64,000 nt of DNA, taken from contig NZ_CP143889.1 of NCBI RefSeq assembly GCF_036417355.1, positions 2,418,001 to 2,482,000 on the forward strand, written 5' to 3'. Numbering within the stretch: the stretch's first letter is position 1; each line of letters begins with the position of its first letter. The translations under genes and the position numbers were made by a program. The DNA is from Akkermansia sp. RCC_12PD. Lineage in GTDB: Bacteria; Verrucomicrobiota; Verrucomicrobiia; Verrucomicrobiales; Akkermansiaceae. Shown here piece after piece: positions 28,628 to 37,928 of this stretch. Under the pieces are notes generated by a model. The model saw nothing but the letters and a program-made list of their open reading frames with translations. It was not told the DNA's origin and ran no database searches.

Positions 28628-29704
28628 ATGACGACACAACAGGAATTGACTCCGGAGCTGATAAGGGCCGCGCTGACAACGGTTAAATTCCCGGGTTTCA
28701 GCCGCGACATCGTATCCTTCGGGCTAGTGAAGAAGATCGACATTGACGCTGAAAACAATGTCACGATTGATTTGGTGATTGAGAGCAAGAATGCGGATAT
28801 TCCCCGTTACATTTTTGAAGGCGTCCATGGTGTGATGAAGCATCTGCCCGGCGTAAAGCATTGTGACGTCAATATTGAACACAAGGCTCCGGAAGCTAAA
28901 AAGGGAGTCAATGACGATCCCTCCACCTGGAAATCCTCCGTCCCCGGCGCCAAGCACGTGATCGCCGTTGCCTCCGGCAAGGGCGGGGTGGGCAAATCCA
29001 CCGTTTCCGCCAATCTGGCGGTGGCCCTGAGCAAGCTGGGCTATTCCGTGGGCCTGGTGGACCTGGATATTTACGGTCCCTCCATGTCCCTGATGTTCGG
29101 CACCAAGGAACGGCCCGGAGCCAATGAGAATGACGAATTTCTCCCGGTCACGGCCCATGGCGTGAAGCTGCTTTCCATGGGGCTGCTGATCAACGAATCG
29201 GACCCCGTTGCGGTGCGCGGCCCCCTGGCGACGCGCTACGTTCAGCAATTCCTGCGCAACGTGGCTTGGGGGGACGTGGATTTCCTGATTCTGGACCTGC
29301 CGCCCGGCACCGGAGACATTCAGCTCACGATTGTCCAGACGGCTGAACTGGATGGCGTAGTGGTGGTCACCACCCCGCAGGAGGTCGCGTTGATTGACGC
29401 CCGCAAGGCCATCGGCCTCTTTGAACGGGTGGAAACCCCCATTCTGGGCGTGATTGAAAACATGAGCTATTTCCAGTGCCCCTCCGACGGCAAGATTTAC
29501 CACATCTTCGGAGAAGGCGGCGGCGAGCGGGAAGCGGCCAAGCTGGGCGTGCCCCTCCTCGGCAAGATTCCGTTGGATATCGCCACCCGCTCTGGCGGGG
29601 ACGAAGGACGCCCCGTGGCTCTGGAAGACCCTGAAAAGAACCCGGTTTCCGCCGCGTTCCGCCAGGTAGCTGAACAATGCGCCCGCGTGGTGCTTGACCG
29701 CTGA
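28628..29704 (+). CDS. mrp: Mrp/ApbC-type iron-sulfur carrier ATPase
   Basis: A 358-residue cytoplasmic P-loop protein that holds and transfers Fe-S clusters. The first ~90 residues form a MIP18/DUF59 domain (LIRAALTTVKFPGFSRDIVS). The nucleotide-binding domain opens with the deviant Walker A SGKGGVGKSTVSANLAVAL (about residues 117-135). It continues with DLDIYGPSMSLMFG and LDLPPGTGDIQLT. The cluster-binding cysteine region shows a single cysteine in ENMSYFQCPSDGKIYHIFG where many homologues have CXXC. The start ATG at 28628 is followed by a normal N-terminus. A GC-rich imperfect hairpin without a T tract follows the stop. Confidence 0.95.
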   Translation: MTTQQELTPELIRAALTTVKFPGFSRDIVSFGLVKKIDIDAENNVTIDLVIESKNADIPRYIFEGVHGVMKHLPGVKHCDVNIEHKAPEAKKGVNDDPSTWKSSVPGAKHVIAVASGKGGVGKSTVSANLAVALSKLGYSVGLVDLDIYGPSMSLMFGTKERPGANENDEFLPVTAHGVKLLSMGLLINESDPVAVRGPLATRYVQQFLRNVAWGDVDFLILDLPPGTGDIQLTIVQTAELDGVVVVTTPQEVALIDARKAIGLFERVETPILGVIENMSYFQCPSDGKIYHIFGEGGGEREAAKLGVPLLGKIPLDIATRSGGDEGRPVALEDPEKNPVSAAFRQVAEQCARVVLDR

Positions 29705-29827
29705 ATGTCCGGACGGGGCAGGAGGCCCCGGTCCGGTTGATACCCTTAACCTTGAAGCCGGGTTGGAGCCTGCCGCTCCGGTCCGGCTTGTTTGCCGGCA
29801 TGTTCCGGCTCCCTGAAGGAGGAATGC

Positions 29828-31222
29828 ATGGAAGGAAAGAAAGAAATGAATAAGACGTGGAATTTGAAGGAGATGAAAAAACTGATACCGCTGGCCCTCC
29901 CGGTGCTGGTGGTCAACCTCTCCATTGTGGGCATGGGAGCGGTGGACGCCATTGTGGCCGGGCGCGCCGGCGTGACGGACATGGCCGCCGTGGCGCTGGG
30001 GTCTTCCGTGTACCTGCCTGTGGCGCTGTTTGCCTGCGGCGTACTGATGATCATCGGCCCCGTGATTGCCAACATGCGGGGGAAAAGCCATGAAAGCCGC
30101 GTAGGTTACATGACCAACCACGGCCTGTGGCTGGCGCTGATGCTCAGCCTGGTTTCCATGCCGGTCATTTATGTGCTGAGAAACGTGTTCGGCTGGATTT
30201 CCGATGACGTCGCCATGTGCCAGATGGCTTCCGCCTACATGTTCGCCATCATGTGGGGACTGCCCGCCAACCTGGGATTCGTGGCCCTCAAGAGCCTGAA
30301 CGAGGGGTCCAACATGACCCGGCCAGCCATGTACGTGGGGCTGTGCGGGCTGCTGCTCAACATTCCGCTGAACTACATCTTCGTCTTCGGCCTGTACGGT
30401 TTTCCGCGCATGGGCGGAGCGGGGTGCGGCGCGGCCACGGCAGTCATCTTCTACATTGAATTCCTGCTGATGTTCCTGCTGGTCTATCTGAATCCCAAGC
30501 ACAGGCCGTACCGCAGGCACATCGTTTCCTGGCGGCGCCCCACGCCTTCCGTCATCACTCACCTCATGCGGCTCGGCGTGCCGATAGGCGTTTCCCAGTT
30601 GTGTGAGGTGATGCTCTTCTGCGCGGCCGCGCTGGTGCTGGCCCCGCTGGGAGAAACGCAGGTGGCCAGCCACCAGATTGCCGGGAATGTGGGCGGCCTG
30701 GTCTTCATGCTTCCGCTCTCAGTAGGGCTGGCGGCCTCCATCCGCGTGGCGTACCACCACGGCAGGAAGGATCTGGCGGGCACCAAATCCGCCGTTCTGT
30801 CCTCCTATGTGCTGGTGCTCACGATCTGCCTGTGCACCTTTGGCGGCATCACCCTGTTCCGGGAGCAGATTGTGCACTTGTACAATGATTCGGAGATGAT
30901 TGTCAGCACGGCTTCCGTCCTGCTGATTCTGGCGGCGGCCTACCAGCTTCCGGACTGCCTGCAGGTGCTCTCCGTCGGGGTGCTGAGAGGCTTCCGGGAC
31001 ACCGCTTCCATCACCGTCATCACCTTCTTTTCCTACTGGATCGTCGGGTTCCCGGTGTGCTATATCCTGGCCCGTACCAACTGGATTGTTCCGGCCATGG
31101 GCGCGCGCGGCATCTGGATAGGGTTCATCATCGGCTTGTCCGTGGCGGCTGTGCTCCTGCTCTGGCGGGTAAGGCGCACCACCAGGCGGGAGTTCGCCCG
31201 CATGCGCTTAAGCGGAGAATGA
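29828..31222 (+). CDS. MATE-family efflux transporter
   Basis: A 464-residue inner-membrane exporter with about twelve helices in two related halves. The start at 29828 is set by AAGGAGG at 29816-29822. The first half has LALPVLVVNLSIVGMGAVDA and VAGRAGVTDMAAVALGSS, the second LGVPIGVSQLCEVMLFCAAA and HQIAGNVGGLVFMLPLSVGL; both pairs are typical MATE signatures. Coupling ion and substrate are unknown. It is downstream of mrp by about 120 bp and convergent with the PH-like gene; a palindrome (31229-31239 with 31256-31266) lies across the junction. Confidence 0.93.
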   Translation: MEGKKEMNKTWNLKEMKKLIPLALPVLVVNLSIVGMGAVDAIVAGRAGVTDMAAVALGSSVYLPVALFACGVLMIIGPVIANMRGKSHESRVGYMTNHGLWLALMLSLVSMPVIYVLRNVFGWISDDVAMCQMASAYMFAIMWGLPANLGFVALKSLNEGSNMTRPAMYVGLCGLLLNIPLNYIFVFGLYGFPRMGGAGCGAATAVIFYIEFLLMFLLVYLNPKHRPYRRHIVSWRRPTPSVITHLMRLGVPIGVSQLCEVMLFCAAALVLAPLGETQVASHQIAGNVGGLVFMLPLSVGLAASIRVAYHHGRKDLAGTKSAVLSSYVLVLTICLCTFGGITLFREQIVHLYNDSEMIVSTASVLLILAAAYQLPDCLQVLSVGVLRGFRDTASITVITFFSYWIVGFPVCYILARTNWIVPAMGARGIWIGFIIGLSVAAVLLLWRVRRTTRREFARMRLSGE

Positions 31223-31246
31223 CTTTTTCTCCGGAACGGAAATAAT

Positions 31247-32473
31247 TCACCTTTCCCGTTCCGGAGTGGGTTGAGTCGTCCGGAGACCTTTCAGGATATC
31301 GACTGCTTCACGGGCATTCATGATGTCCTTGAATTGGAAGCCTCTTTTCTTTCCGTATTTCAGCATGATGTCTCCGGAGCCGTTTTTGCGCAGACGGTGC
31401 CGGATCCCCTTGATTTTGTGAACGGAATAGGTCCGGATGCTGTGGTCGATGATCGTCATCAGGCGGTGTTCCGTCAGCACGTAAAGGGTATTGCGGCGGC
31501 GTTTCCGTTCCTTCCATGGAGCCGCAAATGCATTCAGGGGATAATAGATGGCTCCAAGGACGATACAAATCCATCCCGGAATAAAAAAGTAAAAAACGGG
31601 AGTGAACCTGCCGTCCGCCGGAAAACTGGTTACACGTTGCCAGCCCCCCAGAGTAAGCGCCAGTGGCAAGATAAACAGGAAGATTCCGTACAGGAATTGC
31701 CTTGTGCCCACGAAAGTCCAGCACCGTTCCATGGGATGGCTTTTCCACAGCACCTGTTCTCCGGGCTTGAGTTTTCTGCTCCAAATTTCTTCAGAGGCAT
31801 CAATGCCGTCGTGACATCTTCGGGGCAGGACAGACTGATCTCTGTCGGCTGATGTAGCCAATGCTGCTGAAGCAGAGGCGTTATGCTGGTTCACCAGCTT
31901 TTTCAGAACATCCGCCGCTTCCCGGGGATGTTCCATGTCTTCCATCACAAAACAACCTCCTTTCCGGTACTCCAGAATAACATTCCCGGTACCATCCTTG
32001 CATGAATATGTCCGGATGCGCCTTCGCCTAGGAATAGGATAAGAGTGGAAGCGGAACTCTTGTGAGGAGGGGAAAAATAAAGGAGTTTCCCGAACGATGG
32101 TTAGCAGGCGCTGGTCTGTGAAAACGTAGCGGGTATTGCGCCTGGTTGTTCGTTTTCGCCACGGGGATGTCAGCAAATACAGGGAAGAAACCAGCAGGGG
32201 AGTGATGATAAGGGCGGCAAGGAGGATGCCTAATACGGAAGGGAAGCGATAGTATTTCATCCTGGCATCAAAACACAGGCTCAGGAACGTCGGCAGCATC
32301 AGGAAGAAGGCTGTGCACAGGCTGAACAGCGCGCTTCCGAATAGAAGTTTTCCCGTATCCCAACCAGTCCAGCTCCGTTCCACAGGCCGGCCTTTCCATA
32401 AAATCCTCTCTCCGGGTTTGAGCCTGCTGGCCAGCAGTTCTTCCGGGGTCTGTTTACCCTCGCTTCGTTTCAT
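31247..32473 (-). CDS. Membrane protein with tandem duplicated PH-like (bPH) modules
   Basis: A 408-residue protein from the ATG at 32473, made of two similar halves of about 200 residues. Each begins with LKPGE(R/Q)(I/V)LWK, continues through two hydrophobic helices, then RRNT(R/L)YV(F/L)T(D/E)(Q/H)RL(L/M)TI and ends in a segment with R(R/K)NG/KDGTG-type turns and a final helix (AADVLKKLV or AVDILKGLR). This is the layout of bacterial PH-domain membrane proteins (YdbS/YdbT-like), duplicated internally. Function is unknown. It is convergent with the MATE gene and divergent from the hexuronate operon. Confidence 0.75.
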   Translation of the reverse strand: MKRSEGKQTPEELLASRLKPGERILWKGRPVERSWTGWDTGKLLFGSALFSLCTAFFLMLPTFLSLCFDARMKYYRFPSVLGILLAALIITPLLVSSLYLLTSPWRKRTTRRNTRYVFTDQRLLTIVRETPLFFPSSQEFRFHSYPIPRRRRIRTYSCKDGTGNVILEYRKGGCFVMEDMEHPREAADVLKKLVNQHNASASAALATSADRDQSVLPRRCHDGIDASEEIWSRKLKPGEQVLWKSHPMERCWTFVGTRQFLYGIFLFILPLALTLGGWQRVTSFPADGRFTPVFYFFIPGWICIVLGAIYYPLNAFAAPWKERKRRRNTLYVLTEHRLMTIIDHSIRTYSVHKIKGIRHRLRKNGSGDIMLKYGKKRGFQFKDIMNAREAVDILKGLRTTQPTPERER

Positions 32474-32647
32474 TGTGATATGGATATAAAGATGAGAGCA
32501 TTTTGTGTCAACGGTTTGTAAAAAATGTAGAGTCAAGGTACATGACTTTTAAGTTGGAATAGATTCAGGAGCTTTCAGGCAATGCTGTTTCTTCCGTAGT
32601 GAAAATCATGGTTTAAATTTATTAACATCAAGACTTTACTATACATC

Positions 32648-32697
32648 TGGTCTTTTTCCGTCGTTTTCCCTTGTGGAGAAAAACAGTTCTTTTATAC
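32648..32697 (+). promoter_or_regulatory. Probable promoter of the hexuronate operon
   Basis: TGGTCTTTTT (32648-32657) stands directly upstream of a candidate -35 TTGTGG (32671-32676) and, after 16 bases, a -10 TATACT (32693-32698). The same box-35-10 order at nearly the same spacing occurs upstream of the PEP-CTERM gene at 44464. The operon's first start codon is 31 bp after the -10. Confidence 0.5.
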
Positions 32698-32728
32698 TAA
32701 ACAGAATCGTACTATTTGATGCTTTTAT

Positions 32729-33823
32729 ATGTCTTTAACTATTAAATCAGAACAGGAATGCCGCTGGGACATTGCCTCCCTGGGTGAAGTGATGCTGAGG
32801 CTGGACCCCGGAGAAGGGCGCATTCATACCACCCGTTCCTTCCGCGTGTGCGAGGGCGGAGGGGAGTACAACGTGGCCCGCGGGCTAAGGCGCTGCTTCA
32901 GGATGCGCGGCGCCATTGTCACTGCCATTTGCGACAACCCGGTGGGGCGCTTGCTGGAAGACTGCATGCTCCAGGGTGGCCTGGACATGGATTACGTGGC
33001 GTGGAAGCCGTTTGACGGCATTGGCCGCGATTGTCGCGTGGGCCTGAACTTTACGGAGCGCGGCTATGGCGTGCGCGCCGCCGTGGGCTGTTCCGACCGC
33101 GGTCTGAGCGCCGCCTGCCAGATGAAACCCGGGGAGGTGGACTGGGACGCCCTGTTCGGCAGGGACGGCGTGCGCTGGTTCCATACAGGCGGCATTTACG
33201 CGGGCCTTTCGGAAACGACCAGCGCCGTGGTGCTGGAAGCCGTGCAGGCCGCCCGCAGGCACGGGTCCATCGTTTCCTATGACTTGAATTACCGCCCCTC
33301 CCTCTGGAAGAGCATCGGAGGGCAGGCCCGTGCGCAGGAGGTGAACCGGGCCATCGCCCCCTTTGTGGACGTGATGATCGGCAATGAAGAGGATTTCCAG
33401 GCGTCCCTGGGACTTTCCATTGAAGGGAGCACGGAGGATTTTTCCCGCATTGACCATGACTCCTACCGCCGGATGATCCGCCGCGCCGTCAAGGAGTTCG
33501 GCTTCAAGGCCGCGGCTACTACGCTGCGCGTGGCCCGAACGGCCACGCTGAACGACTGGGCGGCCATGCTGTATTACGACGGCGAATTTTATGATTCCAT
33601 TTCCTTTCCGAACCTGGAAATCCTGGACCGCGTGGGCGGCGGGGATTCCTTTGCCTCCGGCCTGATTTACGGCCTGCTGTCCGGCAAGGGGCCCCAGTAC
33701 GCCGTGAACTGCGGCTGCGCCCACGGCGCGCTGGCCATGACCACTCCGGGGGATACCTCCACGGCCACGCTGGCGGAAGTGGAAAAAGTGATGAAAGGCG
33801 GAACCGCCCGCGTGGACCGTTAA
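32729..33823 (+). CDS. kdgK: 2-keto-3-deoxygluconate kinase (PfkB family)
   Basis: A 364-residue sugar kinase that phosphorylates 2-keto-3-deoxygluconate (KDG) to KDPG. The ribokinase fold is recognisable from SLGEVMLRLDPGEGRIH, the glycine-rich substrate loop (CEGGGEYNVARGL) and the anion-hole/catalytic motif RVGGGDSFASGLIYGLL near residue 304, where the Asp is the general base. NYRPSLWKSIGGQARAQEVN is common in KDG kinases. KDG specificity rests mainly on being the first gene of a hexuronate operon that also encodes mannonate dehydratase and KDPG aldolase. Confidence 0.9.
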   Translation: MSLTIKSEQECRWDIASLGEVMLRLDPGEGRIHTTRSFRVCEGGGEYNVARGLRRCFRMRGAIVTAICDNPVGRLLEDCMLQGGLDMDYVAWKPFDGIGRDCRVGLNFTERGYGVRAAVGCSDRGLSAACQMKPGEVDWDALFGRDGVRWFHTGGIYAGLSETTSAVVLEAVQAARRHGSIVSYDLNYRPSLWKSIGGQARAQEVNRAIAPFVDVMIGNEEDFQASLGLSIEGSTEDFSRIDHDSYRRMIRRAVKEFGFKAAATTLRVARTATLNDWAAMLYYDGEFYDSISFPNLEILDRVGGGDSFASGLIYGLLSGKGPQYAVNCGCAHGALAMTTPGDTSTATLAEVEKVMKGGTARVDR

Positions 33824-33842
33824 CCCTTTAACTCTTTCTGAC

Positions 33843-35843
33843 ATGATTGAAAGCTGGAGATGGTACGGTCCAAGTGATCCTGTGACGTTGAGGGACATCC
33901 GTCAGGCCGGAGCCGCGGGCATCGTGACGGCCCTGCATGAAGTGAAGTGCGGGGAACTCTGGACGCGGGAGGCCGTGGCCGGACGCGCGCGGATGGTTGA
34001 AGAGGCCGGGATGAAATGGGTGGTGGCGGAAAGCATTGCCGTCCATGAAGACATCAAAACGCGTTCGGGGAACTGGAAGCATTATCTGGAGGTTTACAAG
34101 CAGAGCCTCCGCAACCTGGCCGCAGGAGGCGTGAAAGTGGTGTGCTACAATTTCATGCCCGTGCTGGACTGGACGCGTTCCGACCTGGCTTTTCCGCTGG
34201 AGGACGGCAGCAGCGTTTTAAAGTATGACGCCGTCCGCGTAGCCGCGTTCGACCTGTTTATTCTGGAAAGGGCGGGGGCTGCGGACGATTACGCGCCGGA
34301 AACGGCGGCGCGCGCCCGTGAACTTTTCCAGTCCATGGACGGAGACGCCCGCAAGGCGCTGGCGGATTCCATCCTGCTGGGGCTGCCCGGCACGGTGGAT
34401 GACCTGACGCCGGAGCAGTTCAGGGAGATGCTCAAACGCTACGAGGGCATTGACGATGCACAATTGCGCCGGAACCTGTATGACTTTCTGAATGAAATCA
34501 TGCCCGTGTGCGAGGAAACGGGCATCCGCATGGCCATTCATCCGGATGACCCGCCGCGCCCCATCTTCGGCCTTCCCCGCATCATGAGTGATGAGGAGGA
34601 CATGCGCCAACTGGTGCGGGAGGTCCCCTCCATGCATTCCGGCTTCACGCTCTGCACCGGCTCTCTGGGCGGCCTTTATTCCAATGCGCCGCACCTGCTG
34701 ATGGAGGAGTTTGCGGACAGGGTGTATTTCGCCCATTTCCGCAATACGGTGTTTGACGCGGACCATGAAAGCTTCCGGGAATCCGGTTCCCACCTTTGCG
34801 GCCATACGGACATGGCCTATGCCATGCAGTGCCTGCTGGACGAGGAAGCCCGCCGCAAGGCCGCGGGATGGCCGGAGTGGCGCATTCCGGTGCGCCCGGA
34901 CCACGGGAAGCTGATGGACATTGATCTGGAGAAGCACTGCTATGCCGGGTATTCCTACGGCGGCCGCGTGATCGGCCTGGCGGAACTGCGCGGCCTGGCG
35001 CTGGGGCTCCAGTCCTTCCGCCCGCTGGCGGGAAAGACCGCTGTCGTGACCGGGGCCGCGGGCGTCCTCTGTTCCGTGATGGCCCGTGACCTGCTGAAGG
35101 CCGGGGCCAGCGTGGCTCTCCTGGGCCGTACTCGCTCCAAGCTGGAAGACCTCCAGCGGAAGCTGGCGGAGGAAGGTCTGGACCGGACGCTGGTGCTGGC
35201 TGCGGACGTGCTGGACAAGGCTGCTCTGGAACAGGCCTGTTCCCGCGTGAAGGAAGAATGGGGAAGGCTGGACATCCTGGTGAACGGCGCGGGCGGCAAT
35301 GATCCGCGCGGAACCAGCCCGGCGGAGCAATGCATGCCGGACACTCCGGCGGATCAAGGCTTCTTCGGCATGGACATGGAGGGCTTTGAGTACGTGAACC
35401 GCCTCAACATGATCGGCACCATTCTGCCTTCCCAGGTGTTCGGGGAGCTGCTGGCCGCCTCCGGCGGGTGCATCGTCAACATCTCTTCCATGGCTGCCTT
35501 CCAGCCTCTGACCAAGGTGGGCGCGTACGGAGCCGCCAAGGCCGCGGTGGACAATTTTACCAAGTGGCTCGCCACGCATCTGGCCCCGCTGGGCGTCCGC
35601 GTGAACGCGATTGCCCCCGGGTTCTTCATCACGGAGCAGAACCGCTTCCTGATGATGGAAAAGGACGGGGCAACCCCCACGCCGCGCGGCCGCAAAGTGC
35701 TTGCCAAGACGCCCATGCACCGTTTCGGTGAACCGGAGGACCTCTGCGGGGTGCTCCGCTTCCTGGTCTCTCCCTCCGCTTCCTTCGTCACGGGCGTCAT
35801 CATTCCCGTGGACGGGGGCTTTCTGGCCTATTCCGGAGTATAA
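33843..35843 (+). CDS. Fused mannonate dehydratase and SDR-type fructuronate reductase
   Basis: A 666-residue two-domain enzyme. Residues 1 to about 392 are a complete UxuA (mannonate dehydratase): WRWYGPSDPVTLRDIRQAGA at the start, RMAIHPDDPPRPIFGLPRI, AHFRNT, and GSHLCGHTDM with metal-binding Cys/His residues. From about residue 394 (LAGKTAVVTGAAGVLCSVMA) a complete short-chain dehydrogenase follows, with the active-site Ser (NISSMAAF) and YGAAK (Tyr562, Lys566). SDR-type reductases are the Bacillus-style UxuB, reducing fructuronate to mannonate. The fused protein would thus do two consecutive steps, fructuronate to mannonate to KDG. There is no linker of note and no internal stop. The gene is 19 bp after kdgK and 18 bp before uxaC. 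Confidence 0.92.
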   Translation: MIESWRWYGPSDPVTLRDIRQAGAAGIVTALHEVKCGELWTREAVAGRARMVEEAGMKWVVAESIAVHEDIKTRSGNWKHYLEVYKQSLRNLAAGGVKVVCYNFMPVLDWTRSDLAFPLEDGSSVLKYDAVRVAAFDLFILERAGAADDYAPETAARARELFQSMDGDARKALADSILLGLPGTVDDLTPEQFREMLKRYEGIDDAQLRRNLYDFLNEIMPVCEETGIRMAIHPDDPPRPIFGLPRIMSDEEDMRQLVREVPSMHSGFTLCTGSLGGLYSNAPHLLMEEFADRVYFAHFRNTVFDADHESFRESGSHLCGHTDMAYAMQCLLDEEARRKAAGWPEWRIPVRPDHGKLMDIDLEKHCYAGYSYGGRVIGLAELRGLALGLQSFRPLAGKTAVVTGAAGVLCSVMARDLLKAGASVALLGRTRSKLEDLQRKLAEEGLDRTLVLAADVLDKAALEQACSRVKEEWGRLDILVNGAGGNDPRGTSPAEQCMPDTPADQGFFGMDMEGFEYVNRLNMIGTILPSQVFGELLAASGGCIVNISSMAAFQPLTKVGAYGAAKAAVDNFTKWLATHLAPLGVRVNAIAPGFFITEQNRFLMMEKDGATPTPRGRKVLAKTPMHRFGEPEDLCGVLRFLVSPSASFVTGVIIPVDGGFLAYSGV

Positions 35844-35861
35844 CCGCCAACGTTTGCCGCC

Positions 35862-37260
35862 ATGTTCATCAACGACGATTTCCTGCTGGACACTCCCCAG
35901 GCCAGGACGCTTTTTCATGAGTACGCGGAAGGACAGCCGATCATCGACTACCATTCCCACCTGGATCCCGCCGCCATTGCGGACAACCGCCAGTTCTCCA
36001 ACATCGCCCAGCTCTGGCTGGACGGGGACCATTACAAATGGCGCGCCATGAGGACAAACGGCATTCCGGAACGCCTCTGTTCCGGAGACGCTCCGGACCG
36101 GGAAAAGTATGACGCCTGGGCGGCTACGGTGCCGCGCCTGCTGCGCAATCCGCTGTACCACTGGACGCATCTGGAACTGCGCCGCCCCTTCGGCATTTCC
36201 GGCATTCTGTTCAGTCCGGAAACGGCGGATGAGGTCTGGGAAAAAAACCTCCTCCATGCTTCAGTCCGGAGGAATGGGCGCGCTGGATATCCTGAAAAGG
36301 ATGAACGTGGAGACCGTCTGCACCACGGACGACCCCTGCGACGACCTGTCCGCCCACCGGAGGCATGCCTTTTCCGGGGATTCCGTCAAACTGCTCCCCA
36401 CCTTCCGCCCGGACAAGGCGCGCGCCGTCCACCAGGGCAGTGCGTGGCGGGAGTGGGTGGCGCGCCTGGAACAGGCATCCGGCATGGAAATCCGTGATTT
36501 GGCCGCTTTCAGGGAAGCGCTCGCCTCCCGGCATGACTTTTTTGCCCGTCACGGCTGCAAGCTCTCGGACCACTCACTTGAAGCGTTTGACGAGGAAAGC
36601 TTGTCCGGAGAGGAAGCCGCCGCCCTGTTCGCCTCCGCTCTCCGGGGCGGTGACATCGCCTCCGGGGATGCGGCCCGTTTCTCCAACTACCTGATGGACT
36701 ACTTCGCGGAGCTGGATTCCGCGAAAAACTGGGTGCGCCAGCTTCATGTGGGCGCGCTCAGGAACCCGAACGGAGCCGCCCTGCGGGACCTGGGGCCGGA
36801 TACGGGCTTTGACGCCATAGCGGATTTCACGTACATGGCCCCGCTGGGCCGTCTGCTGGACCGTTCCGCTCAACAGGGAACGTTGCCGCGAACCATCCTG
36901 TACAACCTTAATCCGCGGGACAACGCCGCTCTGGCCGTGCTCTGCGGCAGTTTCCAGGACGGCGTCACGGCTGGAAAAATGCAGTACGGGGCCGCCTGGT
37001 GGTTCCTGGACCAGATGGACGGCATGACCCGCCATCTGGAAACCCTCAGCCAGCTCGGCATGCTCTCCCGTTTTGTGGGCATGCTGACGGACAGCCGCAG
37101 CCTGCTGAGCTACACGCGGCATGAATACTTCCGCCGCATCCTCTGCCGCGTCCTGGGGCGTGACATGGCGCAGGGCCTGGTTCCGGACGACATGGAGATG
37201 GTAGGCTCCATGGCGGCGGACATCTCCTACAGGAACGCCAAACAATATTTCAACTTTTAA
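35862..37260 (+). pseudogene. uxaC: Glucuronate isomerase, frameshifted at an A7 run
   Basis: The protein would isomerise D-glucuronate to D-fructuronate, the first step after uptake. The 5' part (to about 36240) reads [39 protein letters not shown] and [19 protein letters not shown], all typical of UxaC. After ETADEVWEK the zero frame becomes nonsense. The frame one base over continues [34 protein letters not shown] and on to the normal C-terminus at 37260. Seven A's lie at 36241-36247; six would restore one frame of about 465 residues, the family's normal length. The rest is undamaged, so the lesion is recent, phase-variable, or a sequencing or assembly error. Confidence 0.85.
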
Positions 37261-37263
37261 ATC

Positions 37264-37908
37264 ATGAAGACACTGCTGGAAAAATTATCCGCCATCAGGC
37301 TTGTCCCCGTCGTCGTCATCCATGACGCGGACAAGGCCGTACCCCTTGCCAAAGCGCTGCTGGACAACGGCTGCGCCTGCATGGAAATCACGTTCAGAAC
37401 GCCCGCCGCCGCGGAAGCCATTGCCCGCATTTCCCGGGAAGTCCCCGGAATGCTGGTGGGCGCGGGAACCCTCCTGACGCCGGAACAGGTGCAGGCCGCC
37501 TGCCGGGCGGGAGCCTCCTTTGGCGTGGCTCCCGGCTTTGATCCGCAGGTGGTGAAAGCCGCCGCGGGGATGGATTTCCTGTTTGTGCCGGGCGTCTCCA
37601 CCGCCTCGGAAATGAGCCAGGCCCTTTCCCTGGGCTGCCTGTTCCAGAAGTTTTTCCCGGCGGAGGCCGCGGGCGGCGTCAGGATGCTTAAATCCCTGCT
37701 GGCCGCGTTCCGCCATACGGGCGTGCGCATCATGCCCACGGGCGGCATCAACGCGGGCAACATCGGCTCCTGGCTGGAAATCCCGGAAGTGGCCGCCTGC
37801 GGCGGTTCCTGGATTTGCGAATCTCCTCTCATTGAGGCCGGAGACTGGGAGGAAATAGGCAGGCGCACGCGGGAAGCCCTGAAAGCCTTGAAGGCAGACG
37901 CCCTTTAA
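37264..37908 (+). CDS. eda: KDPG aldolase
   Basis: A 214-residue class I aldolase that splits 2-keto-3-deoxy-6-phosphogluconate into pyruvate and glyceraldehyde-3-phosphate. The motifs are RLVPVVVIHDADKAVPLAKA, MEITFRTPAAAEAIA (catalytic Glu), VGAGTLLTPEQV and FQKFFPAEAAGG, in which Lys129 forms the Schiff base. RIMPTGGINAGNIGSWLE binds phosphate. It begins 4 bp after the uxaC stop and is the last catabolic enzyme of the operon. Confidence 0.95.
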   Translation: MKTLLEKLSAIRLVPVVVIHDADKAVPLAKALLDNGCACMEITFRTPAAAEAIARISREVPGMLVGAGTLLTPEQVQAACRAGASFGVAPGFDPQVVKAAAGMDFLFVPGVSTASEMSQALSLGCLFQKFFPAEAAGGVRMLKSLLAAFRHTGVRIMPTGGINAGNIGSWLEIPEVAACGGSWICESPLIEAGDWEEIGRRTREALKALKADAL

Positions 37909-37928
37909 CAACCAACTGCGCTTTACCC

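Noticed and set aside
28724-30673. 649-codon minus-strand frame opposite mrp and the MATE gene
   Set aside because: Shadow of two well-supported plus-strand genes; low-complexity His/Gln-rich translation.
36241-36252. Programmed -1 ribosomal frameshift at A-AAA-AAC in uxaC
   Set aside because: The heptamer is in the slippery phase, but a -1 slip leads to the wrong frame; the downstream coding frame needs +1 (or one A fewer).
34218-36257. 679-codon minus-strand frame opposite the uxuA-SDR gene
   Set aside because: Antisense shadow; the plus-strand enzymes have all expected motifs.
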